This document shows positions 11,601 to 22,688 of a stretch of DNA of 64,000 nucleotides, piece by piece (the stretch's first letter is position 1; each line of letters begins with the position of its first letter). Under the pieces are notes generated by a model. The model did no database searches, was not told where the DNA came from, and worked only from the letters and a program-made list of their open reading frames with translations. The stretch is taken from the NCBI GenBank assembly GCA_963971405.1, contig OZ020488.1, positions 24,137,089 to 24,201,088 on the forward strand, written 5' to 3'. Source of the stretch: Psococerastis gibbosa. Taxonomy: Eukaryota; Arthropoda; Insecta; Psocodea; Psocidae. The translations under genes and the position numbers were made by a program.

Positions 11601-14600
11601 ATAATAAAAAAAACCTGTACATACAATCACCTCCCCTTCCATAAACAAGTTTATTTGCAGGATCAGGTACGTGTCGATAATTCTATCTTGTGCAGATTGT
11701 TAAACTAGGTTTATACGTATTCCTGAGATGTTCGATTTTTCAAACCGTTTCAGAGTCAACTGCCACATTCAATGAATTTGGGAAACCCATCTACTTATTG
11801 TTTATACTCGTATTATACTAGTACTATAATATTATAATTTAATAACAGGAAATCCCTTCATCAATTGGTGATAGGCAACTTACCCAGTACCCGAGCTGAC
11901 ATCGTCGTATTCTTGGTCAGGAGCTGAGTGCAGAAAGTCTTCGTCGAATTCAACATAACGGCGGATAATACGAAACGCTCGTCCCCGGAAGCACCGGCTC
12001 ATGCGCCGCAGGCCAGACATTAGTCGTCCATGCTCATCTGGAGGTATGTCACCATACCTTCCTGAGATGTCGTGTATTAAAATTTCACCCGCGGCAACAC
12101 AAGGCGCGGAAAGTGGGGACTGTGGTCGAGCGAGGTAGGGTCTGTTACTGAGTGGCTTCTCCCAGATTCGTTGATTTCTACTAAGAACTCGGGGCGGTGT
12201 ATTCCTGTTCATAGGCTGTAACACCTGTAAAAATATTTCATTATGTAGTACAGAATAATAATGCATTTTCATCATGTAATTCAAATACAAGTATACTCGA
12301 CCAGTATTTTGTAGCCTATGTATTTTTAATCGCTTCCGGTAACATACCGCATGAAATATGATACGAACCTTTAGTAAACTTTCAGTATCAGACTTAACTC
12401 CATCTGGCCTCTGCATGGCTAAACTAAATGGAACAATATTTTCTGAGTCGCAGTCTTTAAATGCGTAGGTCTTCTCGGCAAGACGTTTCCTGCGAAACAG
12501 GCTGAGATTCTCAACTTCATTTGGAGATTCGTCCACAAATTCATACGGTGAATTGGTCCTCGTGTCCAGATAGCACCCCAGAGATTGGGTTTTACGCGAA
12601 AAGAAGGGGCGAAATCCAACGCGCTTCCCACCAAATTTCTTTACCTAGAAATTTATAGTACTTTTTCATGACTGAAGGGAAAGGGCAAATAGAGCTAACA
12701 AATCGTTAGCATGAGACTTTTTCCTTGTGAAAATTCAGTTTCAAAGTAGGAAATAGCGAGGGAACCTTGTCACTTGGCAGGCTCAGTTAAATGAGAAAAA
12801 CCAATATAAACATATGTACTATACCACATTTAAATAAAGTAGTTCCACAGAGGTATTACTGCATTAGCTTCAATATAGCTTAATATTTTTTTATTAATTA
12901 TATTTCTGAATATCCGCATTTCATGCCAAAACAGCATCAGGGTATGTCTGACCAAAATTAGGAACAATGGCAGTCTTCTAAGATAATCGTTGATACTGTC
13001 ATATTGTGTAACAATTGCAGCCTGCAGGTCTGTTGGAAATTGCCAGGAGTGTGTGGAGGTTATCAAGTAGCTACGATACGGAGTCGAATGATTACACCAA
13101 TAAACTGATGTCGTTATTCATCCAAGACATAAAAAAAAAATAGTCCACACTAAAAGCTCAAAATACAATAAAATGCCTGATTCAGTGATTCATAAATAAA
13201 TAATCACTTTTGCTCTATTACTTAGCCTACCTAGTGGAGTTAGTAGTTATGTGCTCTCTTACTCCCAACTAGCAAGATCCCGGACCTCCATGCTTTACAC
13301 ACACTCCGAAGAATGGCCAGAAAATGTATCAAGTGTGGTATTCGAACCAACAACATCTCGGGTTTAAATCAGAGTTCAGTCTATGTCACTACCTTACACG
13401 TCCTTACAATTTCGTACGCACCTTGTAATACACACGAGGTGTTAAAAAAGCTGGCTCTTCAAAACGTCGGAGGTTGTCAATGGGATAAGGGCATTCTGGA
13501 TCAGGCGTGAAAGTTTTAACACGAGTAGGCAAAGGTGGAGACAGGCAGCTGTCGTCAACGTTACGACGTGGCGTGAGAGACCCGTCATCTGCGAAGTCGC
13601 GCATTATTTGCTCCTGTAGTCTGGACGGCGCCGGGCAAGGTGAGGAAGGGGAGGGTGGCACCTAAAAATTATCTCCGTAGTAGCGGCCACTATCATTAAA
13701 GTAAGAGGGACGAAATATATTAAAGTAACAACTTCGAAAATAAAAATCAATGTTTGAACCACCAAAAGGTGCGATATATGGCTAAAACAGACTTTAAAAA
13801 ATATTTGAACCCTTGAAACTCCAGGCAATTATAATCAAGGAGCAATCTGAAATATTTTAGTGTTGGATAGATGTGAAATCTCTAAAATGGAATGGGTTGC
13901 CATGTCCAAAAAAAAAACGCTCCATTGACTGGGTATTAGGGGTTTGGAGTAAATCTCACGGATTGTACTAACCTGAACAGTTAGTTCCATTTCCTCTTCA
14001 TTTTCTGATTCTACTGTTCCTAAATACTCTTCATTGTCAATACCAACGTGGATAGCGTGAAGTGCGTTGTTTGTGTTAAAAACAACCAAGTCCTCACATT
14101 TTAAATTCACTTGCGGTAAAAATTCAGGGTACGGCACGGCAATATCGAATGATGTATGCACCGTGAAGCTATGCTTTAGACATTTAATTTGCCTCTTTGA
14201 AGAGCTGGTAGCTCTAACACCTAAAAAATAACACTTCCGTATATTATGTTTGAAGGTTTGCAGCAGGAAGAGAAACTTGTTACTACAAAGTAGAATTTAC
14301 CAGAAAAAGAGAAGGCATCTGCAGCCAAAAGACAACTGGTGCATGGTGAAGCAGAGGGCACAGCTGTTATTGTAACGAACGCTCTTTGGTTAGCTGGAAC
14401 ACCTCCCACTTCCGCATTCACACTTTCCTTCCTGAAACAATATGCGTTTGCCATGTAATATTTGAGTATTTAAACTATAGGTCTATCTGATATTGTAGTT
14501 TCAAGCAGTTTTCATTAACAGTGAAATTTTATAGAGGAATATTCTTCACAAACTTTTAAATTTCATAGTAATGTCGGAGCAACTTGAGTGTTTGAACGAA

Positions 14601-16021
14601 GAACAACCCTAATCCATTCTCGATTTAAAGCCTTCACGATGAAGCAGTAGAATCCGGGATGATAGGTCCTGGTCAATTTGAAAGCGTACTTCCAAACGTT
14701 TCGTCAGCATCTGCGGAAGACATATTCAGCAGAACTGCGTAGATTTATAAGATTTTATTTAAGGATGTATCAACTGAGTTGCTACGGCCTATTATCCCCG
14801 ATTCTACTGCTGCATCACGTAACTCCGGCCGTAAAAGTATTTGTAATTATATTAAAACCTTCAATTATTTTATTTCTGTCAGGTCAAGGTAATAATAATA
14901 ATAATGAGCAGGATAGAAGACCTAAGTACAATAGTACAGAGAGTTTTGGTATTGTAGGATACTCACATCAATCCATAGACAAGAATTTTGTCTTCAAACT
15001 TAGGCCACTGGCAAATATATATCTGTAGCGGGCCCGGAACACCAGTGTTACCAAAAAGGGGAATTTTCCCGATCTCTACGGCTAGTCCTTCAGGGGGAAA
15101 TATCCACCAATGCAGCTGATATTTGTAAACGCAGCTATACCACTCTTCATCAGCTGGCACACAACAGTGGGTCGAGTAAGTAATCAAAAATCTTCCACAC
15201 TTTGTCATGCCCATAAATATTTGGCCACTAAGTAGAGACCTTGGAAAAACTTTAGAGAGAGGAAGTGTCTTAATTGGAAGTCGAAACAATGACTTGGGCC
15301 AAATGTTTCCCCGCTGAAAACAAAAATTGCACAATGAGTCTGTGGTAACTGGTTATTTCGTGGTCAGTTGCTGTGTCCAGAAGGTATCTGCCAAACTGAC
15401 AAGGTCGCTCGCTCTTTCCTAGTTTTAAATTTCATTATATAGCTGTCATCATTAATTTTACAGTATGAAACAATAGTTTACACAAATTAATCTCATTTCT
15501 TGCTTGTCTGAAAGAGAGCTTGTAGTAAAATCTGCTGGTACTCTTCAGGCACTAAACCAACTAGATTATGGCAGACATTTATACAGGCCTAAGAATAAGA
15601 ATCTCCACAATTTTTAAGAACATTTTAATTATATACTATGATTTTGATCAAGGATGCTTGTCAGTGTTGTCACCAATGAAGTGCCAAGTGTAATCAGTAC
15701 AGTACCTATGGTAGGCTAAGGTAGTTTTTGAGAACTTTAAGCACATGCATTGGAACTATCTTTGAAGTTTCAATTTCCCAAAATATACCCACAATAAGTA
15801 ATGATAAATAATTTGAGCATTTCAGCACAGAGGGGATTACATACCTCCCTTTGGGACAACATATGAACGATATGGGGGGGCCGCATAGTTTTATCGACAT
15901 TGAAATTATACTCAAATATTTGTGAAGCTGTTGAGGAAACAGTTGATAATGTTTCAGCTAATTCTAATTCAACATTTAAAGCAATTTCATCTTCAATACA
16001 GTCACTGCTTTCCTCCTCCAT
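8616..16021 (-). CDS. DCAF15: DCAF15-like CRL4 substrate receptor
   Basis: DCAF15 is a DDB1/DDA1-bound substrate receptor of CUL4 ubiquitin ligases. Coding exons, 5' to 3': 16021-15845, 15313-14967, 14431-14301, 14220-13973, 13661-13422, 12644-12369, 12224-11884, 11564-11351, 10857-10705, 10419-10263 and probably 8671-8616. All junctions are GT/AG and keep phase; the total is about 779 residues (the human protein has 600). Family landmarks: HIVHMLSQRERGNIWPKSLF across exons 1-2; GMTKCGRFLITY near residue 100; LHWW at 126-129 and CQWP at 160-163; CTSC in exon 3; CLKHSFTVHTSFDIAVPYP in exon 4; NDYDVEVLD joined to VCPRTGEV across exons 8-9. The ATG at 16021 (MEEESSD) has A at -3 and G at +4; another in-frame ATG at 16066 has a weak context. 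The exon 9 donor may be ATG|GTTAGT (used here) or the in-frame AGG|GTAACA. The last exon is tentative. The introns hold a SINE and several MITEs. Confidence 0.85.
9098..9330 (+). repeat. Diverged direct repeat, copy 1
   Basis: Runs from atatggctggaaagag to gctttaaacc and shares ordered blocks with 9596-9880: ggaaaag, aaccccttg, atcac-acaaatagca and gaagaatagacgaagacat. It lies in the long last intron proposed for DCAF15. Copy 2 carries about 50 bp more. No coding content. Confidence 0.6.
9596..9880 (+). repeat. Diverged direct repeat, copy 2
   Basis: Second copy of the unit at 9098-9330, starting atatatgactggaaagag and ending gctttaaacc. It has an added block (ggcggccgaaaaaggcc) near 9667. 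A decayed, dispersed non-coding repeat is the simplest reading. Confidence 0.6.
10078..10192 (-). mobile_element. MITE, GTAAACA-core family, partial
   Basis: Shares its outer end (GCGGGCCTACTATGC) with the element at 36246-36398, and its core (ggaaagtgctattcaaaatt, with gtttgttt nearby) with both that element and the palindrome at 24491-24813. It sits in the last proposed intron of DCAF15. The right end is eroded. Confidence 0.6.
13225..13415 (-). mobile_element. tRNA-derived SINE (minus orientation)
   Basis: Reverse copy of the SINE at 6985. Read on the minus strand it has a B-box-like GGTTCGAATACC, the block attcttcggagtgtgtgtaa, and ggtcccggga-like sequence. It lies in the intron between the DCAF15 exons at 13422 and 12644. 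It is clearly more diverged than the 6985 copy. Confidence 0.6.
14639..14815. mobile_element. Foldback MITE, CAGTAGAA family
   Basis: The left arm AAGCAGTAGAATCCGGGATG and right arm (tattatccccgattctactg) are inverted copies of about 35 bp. Similar elements are at 47923, 56911 and 62267. It shares about 100 bp of interior with the 56911 copy (cttccaaacgtttcgtca, actgcgtagatttataagat). It lies in DCAF15 intron 2. No coding frame belongs to it. Confidence 0.75.
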
Positions 16022-16897
16022 TTTCCTAAAACGTAACGGCTGCCTGCTATGCCAGGATTTTATCATTAAAAAATGGCGGTGATGATGACGTAGATGTTGA
16101 AAATCCTCTGGCCCAGGGGCTCATCAGTCATCCTTATTGTGTGAATGTATGTTCATTGTTCTTGTTGGCTAGCTAGGCAATCAGAAACCCTAAATATCTG
16201 CGATGCCATGTGGTGTTTCATTTAAACCAATCGATCAACAAACTTTGTCCTTGATCCACCTAGGTGGAAATGTGGGAAAGCCCGCGTACTGTAGCTGAAT
16301 TAGTTTAGTCGGAATTTTGAATTTATAAAACTTTTAAGAAAGATGACGAATTCGTAGGTCGTCGGCACTCGGCACACCATACATGGTCATTCAGTATGAC
16401 AGTATTCACTTAATTCTGAATTAGGTAAATTTGAGCTGTTTTCATCAACAGCCCTCTGGTGGAAAAATGGGGAAGATGCAAGGTGCCAGGAGCCTCGTTT
16501 CAATTTTCGTAAAGTTAAAAAATTATTCCTCGGTTTTTCATAATACGAGTAAATTAGAATTTAGGCTAGATAATAGATAGAAAAGAATAATGTGAAATCT
16601 CTGAAATAGACTTTGATCTTTGACATTCTCAGTGCCAGTGCGCTCACATGCGCAATAGAAAGGGGTCCTGCTAACATATATATACTCGTTGAAAGATGTC
16701 AGTCAGTGAGGGCATGACGTCACTAAATGAATAATCCGGGCATAGCAGCACTTCCTCTCCTGCAATATAAATATTTATGTACTTTGGTGTAGTCGGTGGT
16801 GGCAACAAATTTTTTAAATACGCCTAAAAATCTGGCGGTTTTGTTTTTACTTATTGATGAACTGAACTTTTTAAGTTTTTATCACAGATATTTGATA
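16022..16897. promoter_or_regulatory. Shared divergent promoter region, DCAF15 / Harbinger-derived gene
   Basis: 876 bp separate the start codons of two genes transcribed away from each other, so this interval must hold both promoters unless one has an undetected distal 5' exon. AAAATGGCGG at 16070-16079 matches the YY1 core motif often seen at metazoan start sites; it lies about 50 bp upstream of the DCAF15 start codon. No TATA box is clear on either side. The rest is unremarkable AT-rich DNA. Confidence 0.5.
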
Positions 16898-19800
16898 ATG
16901 ACTGTCAACTTAAAGAAAGAGTTTGCTTCTTTACTAAGTGCTATGATAATGGAAATACTCTCTGACGATGAAGATGATGTAGTACCCTATTTAGCTGTTC
17001 AAGAAATATTGGCTCAGAAGCCACCTTGCAAAAGAAAGTTTAAAGATAAAGCACATTTAAATAGTCCTTCTAAAAATCGAGCTCATAAAGAAGTCAGATA
17101 CTTGCAAAAGACGCGGTTTGAGAAGTTTGTTGAACCTGTGGTGAATTCAATGCTAACCTGTGATATGTGCCCGCATACATTAAAAAGGAAGAAAAGTAAC
17201 TGTTTTTGTAAAGACCACATTGATCCGTCTAAAATAAGAGAAGTGTCTCTCGTTGTTATTCAGAAAGGAGGTGGACCTGGACTAACTGATATAGGTACGT
17301 ACGCCGTATCTAATCTATTTTTGTACAACGGTATTACAATTACATAAACGCATGCATTCTGGACGCATGCATGGTCACCAGGTCATCTTATCATCTATAT
17401 TCTTACTTTTTCAGATTTCAGAAGTTTTTGGCGGATATCTCGAAGCACTGTCGAGATCATTTACTCCTTAATCAATCCCCCTGGAACAGACGCTAGTGTG
17501 ACACCGATGGAGTTGCTAACTGTATTGTGGCACATCGTGACCAATGAACCGATCGAGTAAGTTTAACTGTTAGCGGTAGCATCATTTCCGAAAAAGGGAA
17601 TCTACAAAAAATGTGATCTTCCAGGGCGTTCATGGGTTCGACTCCGACGCGTCCAAAGTCATTTCATTCCCTATATTTCAACTTTTTTCGTACCTAATTT
17701 AACCAACCCCATAATAGCCACTCGATTATTAATTAGTGTACAATGCGAGTATGACTACCTAAATTACACGACCTTATCTGTGGTAACATCAACGATATTA
17801 AAATAGAATAGATCGCGCCAACCCATAAGCTAAAAGCGGTGGAACGTGGAGGGAAATCTGTCAACCTCACAAAGGCAGCGTTTTCAAGAGGAAATAGCCG
17901 CAAATGAAAACAAATTAACAATTCAGCAGACGCAGTATGTTTCTCTGCATTTAACTTGCAATGTAAATAACTAACGTTTGACTGTATTAGACATATAGTG
18001 AGTACCACCCGCTTACATGAGGACTCTACCACGGAACCCGATGAGTGACTGAGCTCCGGTTACCAATCCAGCCCACCTGGTAGCATACTATTATATCTCA
18101 TATTGTGCAGTTGCCCTTTAGAGAGAGAGAGATAGAGCCTATAGCTGTAGTCTTGACATGGTACCTGTTATCTTCATTTGTTTTAGGCAGCTAGAAAGCC
18201 GCTTTTCTACACCAAAGGCAAAAATATTACAGCTTGAATCAGTTGTATTTGAACGACTATGTTGCTTGCGACCCTGTTTAGAGTGGTGGCCGGCCGGCGA
18301 TGCGGTCCACGCAGTAGAAAATGGTTTTAAACGTCTGGGAGGATTAGCGGCTATCGGTGCTATTAGAAATGTTCATTTTCCATGTGAAAAAGCTCCATTC
18401 AACCCAAAGAATTTCGCCAATAGTTCTGGAAAACCCTCCGTTGTCTTTCATTTGGTTGCTGACCATCGAGGATCATTTACTAGAAATTCTTATTTTTGTG
18501 AGTATCTGCTAATACATATTAGGTACATATGCCTAAATTAGCAACTTCTAGAGGGTACCACACTTAATTATTATGTACTGTATGTGATAATTAGTAATTA
18601 ATGAAAAATAGAGAAAAGTGCATAAATTATAGATATTTTTGTATCGATACCAATATTAAGAATTTCTTATGTGTCTTACAAAATGAAATAAATCTGTTCC
18701 ATGGAATAGCCAGATTAGATTTTGGAAATCGGTCGTTCAGCAACTGTCTTTTTATAGATAATCGGACACCCCACAGTACTTTTTTTTTAATATTCGATTT
18801 CACAAGAAATATTTAGCTATGACAAGTATCTCATTTATTAGAAAAATGTTCCTATACATGTAGGAAGTGTGGGTCGAACCAACAACTTTTCGGATGAGTG
18901 TTAGTGACGCCTACATTATTTACACCCCCACATAGCCAGCGAAGATATAGATGTCTATCAGATATCTAGACTTAGATATGAATAACTCTGAAATAGTTAT
19001 CATACAGACGTTTTGTAGACGTCATTGGAAATAATGTCCACACCTAAACGTTTTTAAGACGTTTGATTGATGTCAAGATGTCTATGCGGGTTGACTCGAG
19101 CTATCTGTAAGATAGCCTATCCAGAAGACATGAATAACTTCATTTATATATCTGTTAGATATTCAAATCTACCCTAAGACGTCTATAATACATCTTTAAG
19201 AAGACATTTGGCTATTAGGGACAAAATGTAGAAGAATATTTTCTTCTAGGAATGATGCATTTTTATAGCTCTACAATTCTTATTTCCTGTGAAATTTGAT
19301 TTTGTACACATGTAAGGAGAAATCCTTTCATGTGAACCTCAATGCTCAAACTCAGAATTAAATAATGAAGGTTTTCCAATCATTTATAACTTGAACAGAT
19401 TTGACAGTTTTTCAGGACTCTAACTTATTGCGGCAAATGACAGGTGTTAAAAATAGCATTCTAATTTTGTGTAACATTAGCTATTCTTACATTTCAACAC
19501 TAAGGAATGCACCCGGCCCTCAAACTCCTCTTTTGAATGCACCTTTGCCCGAATAGAACCTTCCACAGAAAACTGCGGTGACCCTAACTAAGTGATCAAA
19601 TATTTCTCTCATAAGAAAATCCCCATAAAAGCTGAGAATGATACCTCGTACGAGTGGCCTGACTTAACGTCTTGTAAATAAAAAAATAATTTAGTACATT
19701 TCTTCTAAGGCTTGTGATCGCCCTACAATCACTATTTCCTGACAAGTGTCGTACATATCACAAACAGTACATAAGCCTATAGATTCAAGTCATTAATATC

Positions 19801-21178
19801 GTGTTTTTGCTTTTAGTTTGGCCCGGTAAGAATAACCCACTTCCAGATAGTACAACTTTAAAGACAGTTCCAATTCCTTCTTCTTCCTTCTTAGTTGGCA
19901 GCTTTGAGAGCGTTACATCGAAGAAAATAATAATTCCCTACTTTGGAGGTCGGTTGTCACAACAACAAAAAGCATTCAATCAAAAACACCGGAACTGTTT
20001 GAAGGCACTTGAAGACGCGGTAATGCTTCTTGTATCCCGGTAAGATATAAGTTGAGTTCTTCGCTTCATCAATGCGTCCAACTAGAATTTGTCACCCTTT
20101 CCTGGAGTAAATTGATAGTGGACCTAGTTAAGATATTTAAGCTGTATTTTATATGGGAATAGTCCAATAGGCTATATTTATTATCTTCCACAATTTTTTT
20201 GCTCTGAGCCTGAAGTTTATTAATGAACCAATTTTTCCGGTGGGCAGATTTTGTCTATCACGAAATTATGGGAGTTCTTTAAAAGTTGTTTAATGAGACC
20301 AACTTATCATTGAAACAATAAGAATTTATTGGCCGTATTTGATATGGCTACTTTCAGCTTTTGACCCTTGTTCCAATCGTCATGCAAACACTCTGTAATA
20401 CTTTTGGGTTCAACCATAGAACTTCAAACTAACTAAAAAAATAAATTGCAGAAATTTTAAAGCAATTAAGCATACTTGTAAATAGATTTTAAGTGGTCCT
20501 TGGGTAACCTCGTTGTACAGTGTTGCTCCAAGTCCAATGACTACAAATGGGGATTCCTGAGATTTTTCTTTTTAAATGTAGGTGAAAAGTTTTGGGGTTT
20601 TAGGCATTATGGCAAAAAATTATTTTTCGAGAGGGGGAGGGTTAAAACCGGTTGACCCATGACTTATCTATTACAGCGTCTACATATCAGAAAGCACGTG
20701 TGCCCCGCGAGTAGTTCGCTTCTTAATTAATTAAAAAAAAAGTAGTTTATGTTAAATCAAGGGATCCGCCATGGTGCCAAACCCTGTCACTTATAAGAAT
20801 AGTTCCGGGCTTCCAATGCAATGATGAAATAGGGCAATAAATATAGTTCTTTGTAATAATTTAGCTTTAGTTTATTAACATCAAATAGCGATAGCAATTT
20901 TCATATTGTAACTTTTTCAAATTAACTCCTATTGTTTTAGATTCAAAGCCTTGACATCACTAAGGATGGCTCATTCCGATTACGTTAGACAACTCGTGGC
21001 ATCATGCGTTCTCATTCACAACTTGTGTATCGATTTGAACGACTGCATTGCCGTAGACGAATCTTTGGAATTGGAAACTTTTTTTCCATCTGTACCTGCA
21101 CCAACAAGAGAAGTAGAATATTCGTTGTCGATGAAAAGGAACGAGTTATGTGAGGAGCTGGCTCTCGTTACCAAATAG
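16898..21178 (+). CDS. HARBI1-like PIF/Harbinger transposase-derived gene
   Basis: Five exons (16898-17294, 17415-17556, 18187-18497, 19817-20039, 20941-21178) with GT/AG introns keep one frame for 436 residues. N-terminus: acidic LSDDEDD near 21, then a basic stretch and a possible metal site C88, C91, C102, C104, H107. Exon 2 (DFRSFWRISRSTVEIIYSL) and exon 3 match the conserved pre-catalytic region of HARBI1. The nuclease core follows: GAIRN at 237-241, WPGKNNPLPD at 285-294, E349 in LKALEDAV, SRFKAL at 357-362, and ASCVLIHNLCID near the C-terminus. In active Harbinger enzymes GAIRN reads GxxDx and PG is followed four residues later by Asp. Here R240 replaces the first Asp, P291 sits where the second belongs (the nearest Asp is 294), and E349 stays. 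Loss of catalysis with an intact spliced frame suggests a host gene; a decayed but still open transposon is the alternative. An AATAAA lies at 21867. Confidence 0.88.
18866..18925 (-). mobile_element. SINE fragment
   Basis: On the minus strand it reads gttggttcgacccacactt, matching the B-box region of the SINE at 6985 (gttggttcgagtctcacactt). Only about 60 bp is recognisable. It lies in intron 3 of the Harbinger-derived gene. Confidence 0.45.
18930..19215. repeat. AGACGTCT-motif repeat region
   Basis: Carries many short, mostly palindromic motifs related to AGACGTCTA and AGATATCT, such as agatgtctatcagatatctagac, agacgttttgtagacgtc and taagacgtctata. The ends hold weakly inverted catagcca / tggctatt. 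It is probably an old foldback element inside intron 3 of the Harbinger-derived gene. Boundaries are approximate. Confidence 0.4.
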
Positions 21179-22278
21179 CCAGAAGACTCTGAAACGAGAT
21201 TATTATCAGGGTTGAATAAGTGTTCATGTAGGAATCAAGCGTTCAAGGTTGGGTAAGTTATCTCAGAAAATTAAGGCAGAGATTCCCAAATATTTTGAAT
21301 AACAAAGTAGATCTGAGTATTTTTTACTAAATTAATTAAATCCTGGTAGAGAGGGTTTTATGAAAAATTCATAAACAATACAAGTGCTCGTAGTCAATTT
21401 GCATTTTCGTACCTGAATTATTATTGGTCTTAAAAAAAACACGTTAAAGGGGATTAAACCGATTTTATAGAATAACCGTAGGTAACTCATACGGGGAAAT
21501 ATGTTCTTTTTTTTTCGAAAACTTGTATTTTTTAAGAACGCTTGTTACGACTGTGAGACGAGAATTTAATTAATTTAGTACAAATTCTTGTTTACAAAAT
21601 ATTTGGAAATCTCTGTCTACAGACTTGCCAATTTAATTGGTAATGTATTTGTAATAGAATGCAAGTTGCATGTAGTCTGCCAATTTTTTAGGCACATACC
21701 ATGTGAAACTTCCGTTCACAAAGTATTTGAACGAGGCTGATTTAAACAGTCTAAAAATGTTATAGAGCAGAAGTATTATTATTAAGGAAACTTTTTGAAA
21801 CTGCATCTTTTGTAAGGTATACAGTAGATGACACATTCCTTCAGGAAAACATGCATTGAGCTGTTTAATAAATGTAAGGAAGGTTTTTTAGTTAAGGGGA
21901 CTAACATTTTTCGAATGCCAGATACCTACTGTACCGAAAAAATGACTTAAGTGAAAATTTTGGAAAGGCTGTCTGTGTATAGCAAGCCAGTCTTTCGAGA
22001 CTCTTGACATATTGTTTACAAATATTAAAAACTATTTTTTACAAAGATATTTACATGTATATACTTCTATGTCATGATACATAATCGTGTCACTGTAGGG
22101 ACAATAACCAAAAAGGAAAACTAAAACTAAAAAAATTGTGCAGTGCATTTTCATCCTATAATGTGCTAACAGTAAGTAGACCTACACATCTTCATCTTAT
22201 TTGGCGCGGTACGAATAATTCCACCCTGTCTACCCTTTAGCTTTCCCTGTTAAAGTAAGTTCTTGTTTACCCATCAGT
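21179..22278. other. Convergent intergenic region
   Basis: Lies between the 3' ends of the Harbinger-derived gene (+) and the GPCR (-). A polyadenylation-like AATAAA at 21867-21872 on the plus strand could serve the first. No coding sequence or repeat is recognised. Confidence 0.45.
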
Positions 22279-22439
22279 TCAGCGAAAATCAGTGGTCATA
22301 TACTTGAGTTCTCCATTCCTGGGTGACGCTGTGATGATGGCACTCCTAGTACTTTTCACACTCTTAGTACGCTCTCTTGGATCTCTAATTATCGTCATGC
22401 CCGTAGAAGTGCCTGGAAACATTTTGACTCCAGTCATGG
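22279..22439 (-). CDS. Possible alternative C-terminal exon of the GPCR
   Basis: If the exon ending at stop 22689 is instead spliced at CGAG|GTAGCA (22706/22705), a phase-1 junction to AG|CCATGAC at 22439 keeps the frame. It adds MTGVKMFPGTSTGMTIIRDP, then RERTKSVKSTRSAIITASPR, ending YMTTDFR and a stop at 22279. A Ser/Thr/Arg-rich tail is typical of GPCR C-termini. The acceptor has only a modest pyrimidine tract. It could equally be chance; transcript evidence is needed to decide. Confidence 0.3.
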
Positions 22440-22559
22440 CTATTTTATTAAAACGAAAATTCATTGACAATTTTATCAACTTAAGAGTTATGGTCATGTG
22501 CGTCCACATTATTCTTATAAACCCATGTAGTGTTGAGGTTGATCAAGGTACTGGACCTT

Positions 22560-22565
22560 TTTATT
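22560..22565 (-). terminator. Polyadenylation signal AATAAA for the GPCR
   Basis: AATAAA on the minus strand, about 125 bases past the GPCR stop codon at 22689. Position and hexamer suit the 3' end of the form that stops at 22689. Confidence 0.45.
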
Positions 22566-22688
22566 TGAGTACATCAAATTGCAACCTGTATTACGGTAGG
22601 CTGTTTCTATTTACAAAAAAAGCAGCTGACCCTTTTTGCTATTGAGTATTATAACATATTATGGCGGACCATGTGTGTCTAATGTTGG

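Noticed and set aside
17570-17645. tRNA-like GGTTAGC...GGTTCGACTCC stretch
   Set aside because: A and B box-like words are present, but no cloverleaf could be drawn; it lies in an intron and may be a SINE scrap.
22292-22645. 117-codon plus-strand frame with hydrophobic start
   Set aside because: Complement of the possible GPCR tail exon; the minus strand gives a better explanation.
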